Of a stretch of 64,000 nt of DNA, positions 63,200 through 64,000 are shown one piece after another. Positions within the stretch are counted from its first letter, which is position 1; each line of letters opens with the position of its first letter. The notes beneath the pieces are model-generated. The model saw nothing but the letters and a program-made list of their open reading frames with translations, was not told the origin of the DNA and ran no database searches. The stretch comes from Undaria pinnatifida (taxonomy: Eukaryota; Sar; Phaeophyceae; Laminariales; Alariaceae): contig JABAKD010000020.1 of NCBI GenBank assembly GCA_012845835.1, forward strand, positions 12,949,488 to 13,013,487, read 5' to 3'. Position numbers and translations under genes: made by a program.

Positions 63200-64000
63200 T
63201 GGGTTCCCCCTTACTTCCACTGATTTTCGCGATTTTCGCGCACGGGCCACGTATGAGGATTGACAAACTTTCCGCTCCCACCAGGAGATTCGTCGCCTGT
63301 GTTTCTGCTTTCGTCGGTACCGGTGATGACCGCCTCGGCCGCGCGCCATTTTGGCCTGCCGCCGACGTCACGTTCACTCCGGTTTTCGCGGTGCCCTCCG
63401 GGGCTCGCTCCGTCAGAATTACGCCCGCGGGCCCCTACACCCTCATCGGAGACTTCAGTGGCACTGGCGCCTACGGGCCGCATCTCCACTTGGACGCGCC
63501 GAAGAACAGCCGCTTGCGGTCGATGCCGCGCAAGCCTGCCGTTGATTATGGTTTTGGACCCGGCAGGGTTCCCCGGCCGTCTCCTTCTCGGGTCGACCCT
63601 CCGCCGGCCGTTCCGCACTCTCGGCTGCCTTTGACTTCCGTCCCGACAACATCTCGGACCCCAACGCCTGTCCCGACGGTACCCATCCCGTCTGACCGCG
63701 ACCGAGCGGAGCCTTTGGGTACCCCAATTTTAGGCCTCTCGACCCCTTCGGAGCCTCCCTCCGCCCCTACGGCCGATTTGAATGCCCTCGGCGCTGCTGA
63801 CGAACTACACTTTGGCGATTCCGCTGCGCGTTATTCGCACGCCGACTGGGAGAGAGAGAAAGGCGAAGAGCCTACGTGCCACCCCGCCATTCAATACACT
63901 ATTCTCGGTCGGCTATTGGCCTTGCCCACCGAAGTCTTAGCGCGTTTTCCCTCACACCAGCGCCCTCCCTTCTCGGAGAGCCAGGAGTTCGCTGGCAAAG
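63200..64000 (+). CDS. Open retrotransposon linker frame, continues past the window
   Basis: In this frame there is no stop for about 260 codons up to the last base. It includes RPFWPAAD-like, YTLIGDFSGTGAYGPHLH and HPAIQYTILGRLLALP stretches. Position and the SHQRPPFSE end suggest the RNase H-integrase spacer of the same pol. It is the best-preserved part of the element. No known domain was recognised. Confidence 0.55.

Larger units (their letters stand above)
61310..64000 (+). pseudogene. Decayed Ty3/gypsy retrotransposon pol (RT, RNase H, linker), cut by the window end
   Basis: Retrotransposon polyprotein remnant, 5'-truncated (no gag or protease). A pre-RT segment (LREITFDLQHSPKW) is followed by frameshifts near 61500 and 61570. 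Reverse transcriptase then runs from about 61630: PLVVVPKKYGGVRI, GRVFSLFDLVSSFH, YLDD at 62083-62094. RNase H is at 62680-62790 (VHCDASIDGFGATL), then WLEYLTAFDYTLEYRK and NADFLSRLP near 62945-63030. Damage: TGA at 61990-61992 and TAG at 62791-62793, both where the family has Trp; an insertion at about 62213-62335; a frameshift near 62560. A final frame is open from about 63200 to the window end (PSHQRPPFSESQEFAGK near the end), leading towards an integrase outside the window. Non-functional as read. Confidence 0.88.

Overview
The window looks like nuclear DNA of a multicellular-type eukaryote, most likely a stramenopile and probably a brown alga. That placement is an inference from four things: many-exon genes with introns of about 0.2-1.8 kb, a Kp43-like subtilase, a plant/algal-type ERV41/46 protein with an inserted thioredoxin domain, and very repeat-rich intergenic DNA. 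I see no prokaryotic operons, no rRNA, no functional tRNA gene and no CRISPR.

Two protein-coding genes can be assembled exon by exon. The first (+ strand, 21290-33422) encodes a large subtilisin-like serine protease. Its Asp/His/Asn/Ser catalytic residues are intact, and it has a Kp43-type C-terminal beta-sandwich, a long acidic/proline-rich stalk and a C-terminal hydrophobic anchor. Its first exon (start codon, signal peptide) was not found. The second (- strand, 58333-43844, 13 exons, 455 codons, start to stop) encodes a PDI-C / PDIL5-3/5-4-like protein: ERGIC N-terminal domain, thioredoxin domain with a CGWC active site, COPII-coat ERV domain, and two membrane helices. It should act in the early secretory pathway. 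The genes are convergent, about 10.4 kb apart. Both handle secreted proteins, but nothing in the sequence links them further.

The left 20 kb is a mosaic of repeats with no confident gene. It holds a ~1 kb dispersed repeat (edge 1-480, 2990-3890, 14190-15450, 18700-19100), tRNA-derived SINEs, a foldback (1505-1900), a tandem duplication (1918-2645), GGCCCG minisatellites (5.0-5.4 and 8.3-8.9 kb), a hairpin-bearing tandem pair (9149-9655), and a few coding-like islands I cannot name (5741-6300, 7690-8085, 15843-16505). Between the two genes (33.4-43.8 kb) there are minisatellites, C-rich and GAT-rich tracts and dispersed repeats.

The right end (59.3-64 kb) is a retroelement cluster. It has a 1.5 kb TRIM-like element with ~84-bp LTRs, one LTR carrying an 82-bp TTAA-flanked MITE, then a palindromic LTR junction and a decayed Ty3/gypsy pol (RT, RNase H, linker) running off the window.

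The most unusual pattern is that introns of both genes repeatedly contain decayed tandem copies of the neighbouring exon edge, splice site included. One copy (55939-55883) keeps frame and both splice sites and could be an extra cassette exon. A second unexplained signal is the near-palindromic 9-mer TACCAGGTA/TACCTGGTA, present at least 17 times exactly where about 0.5 is expected.
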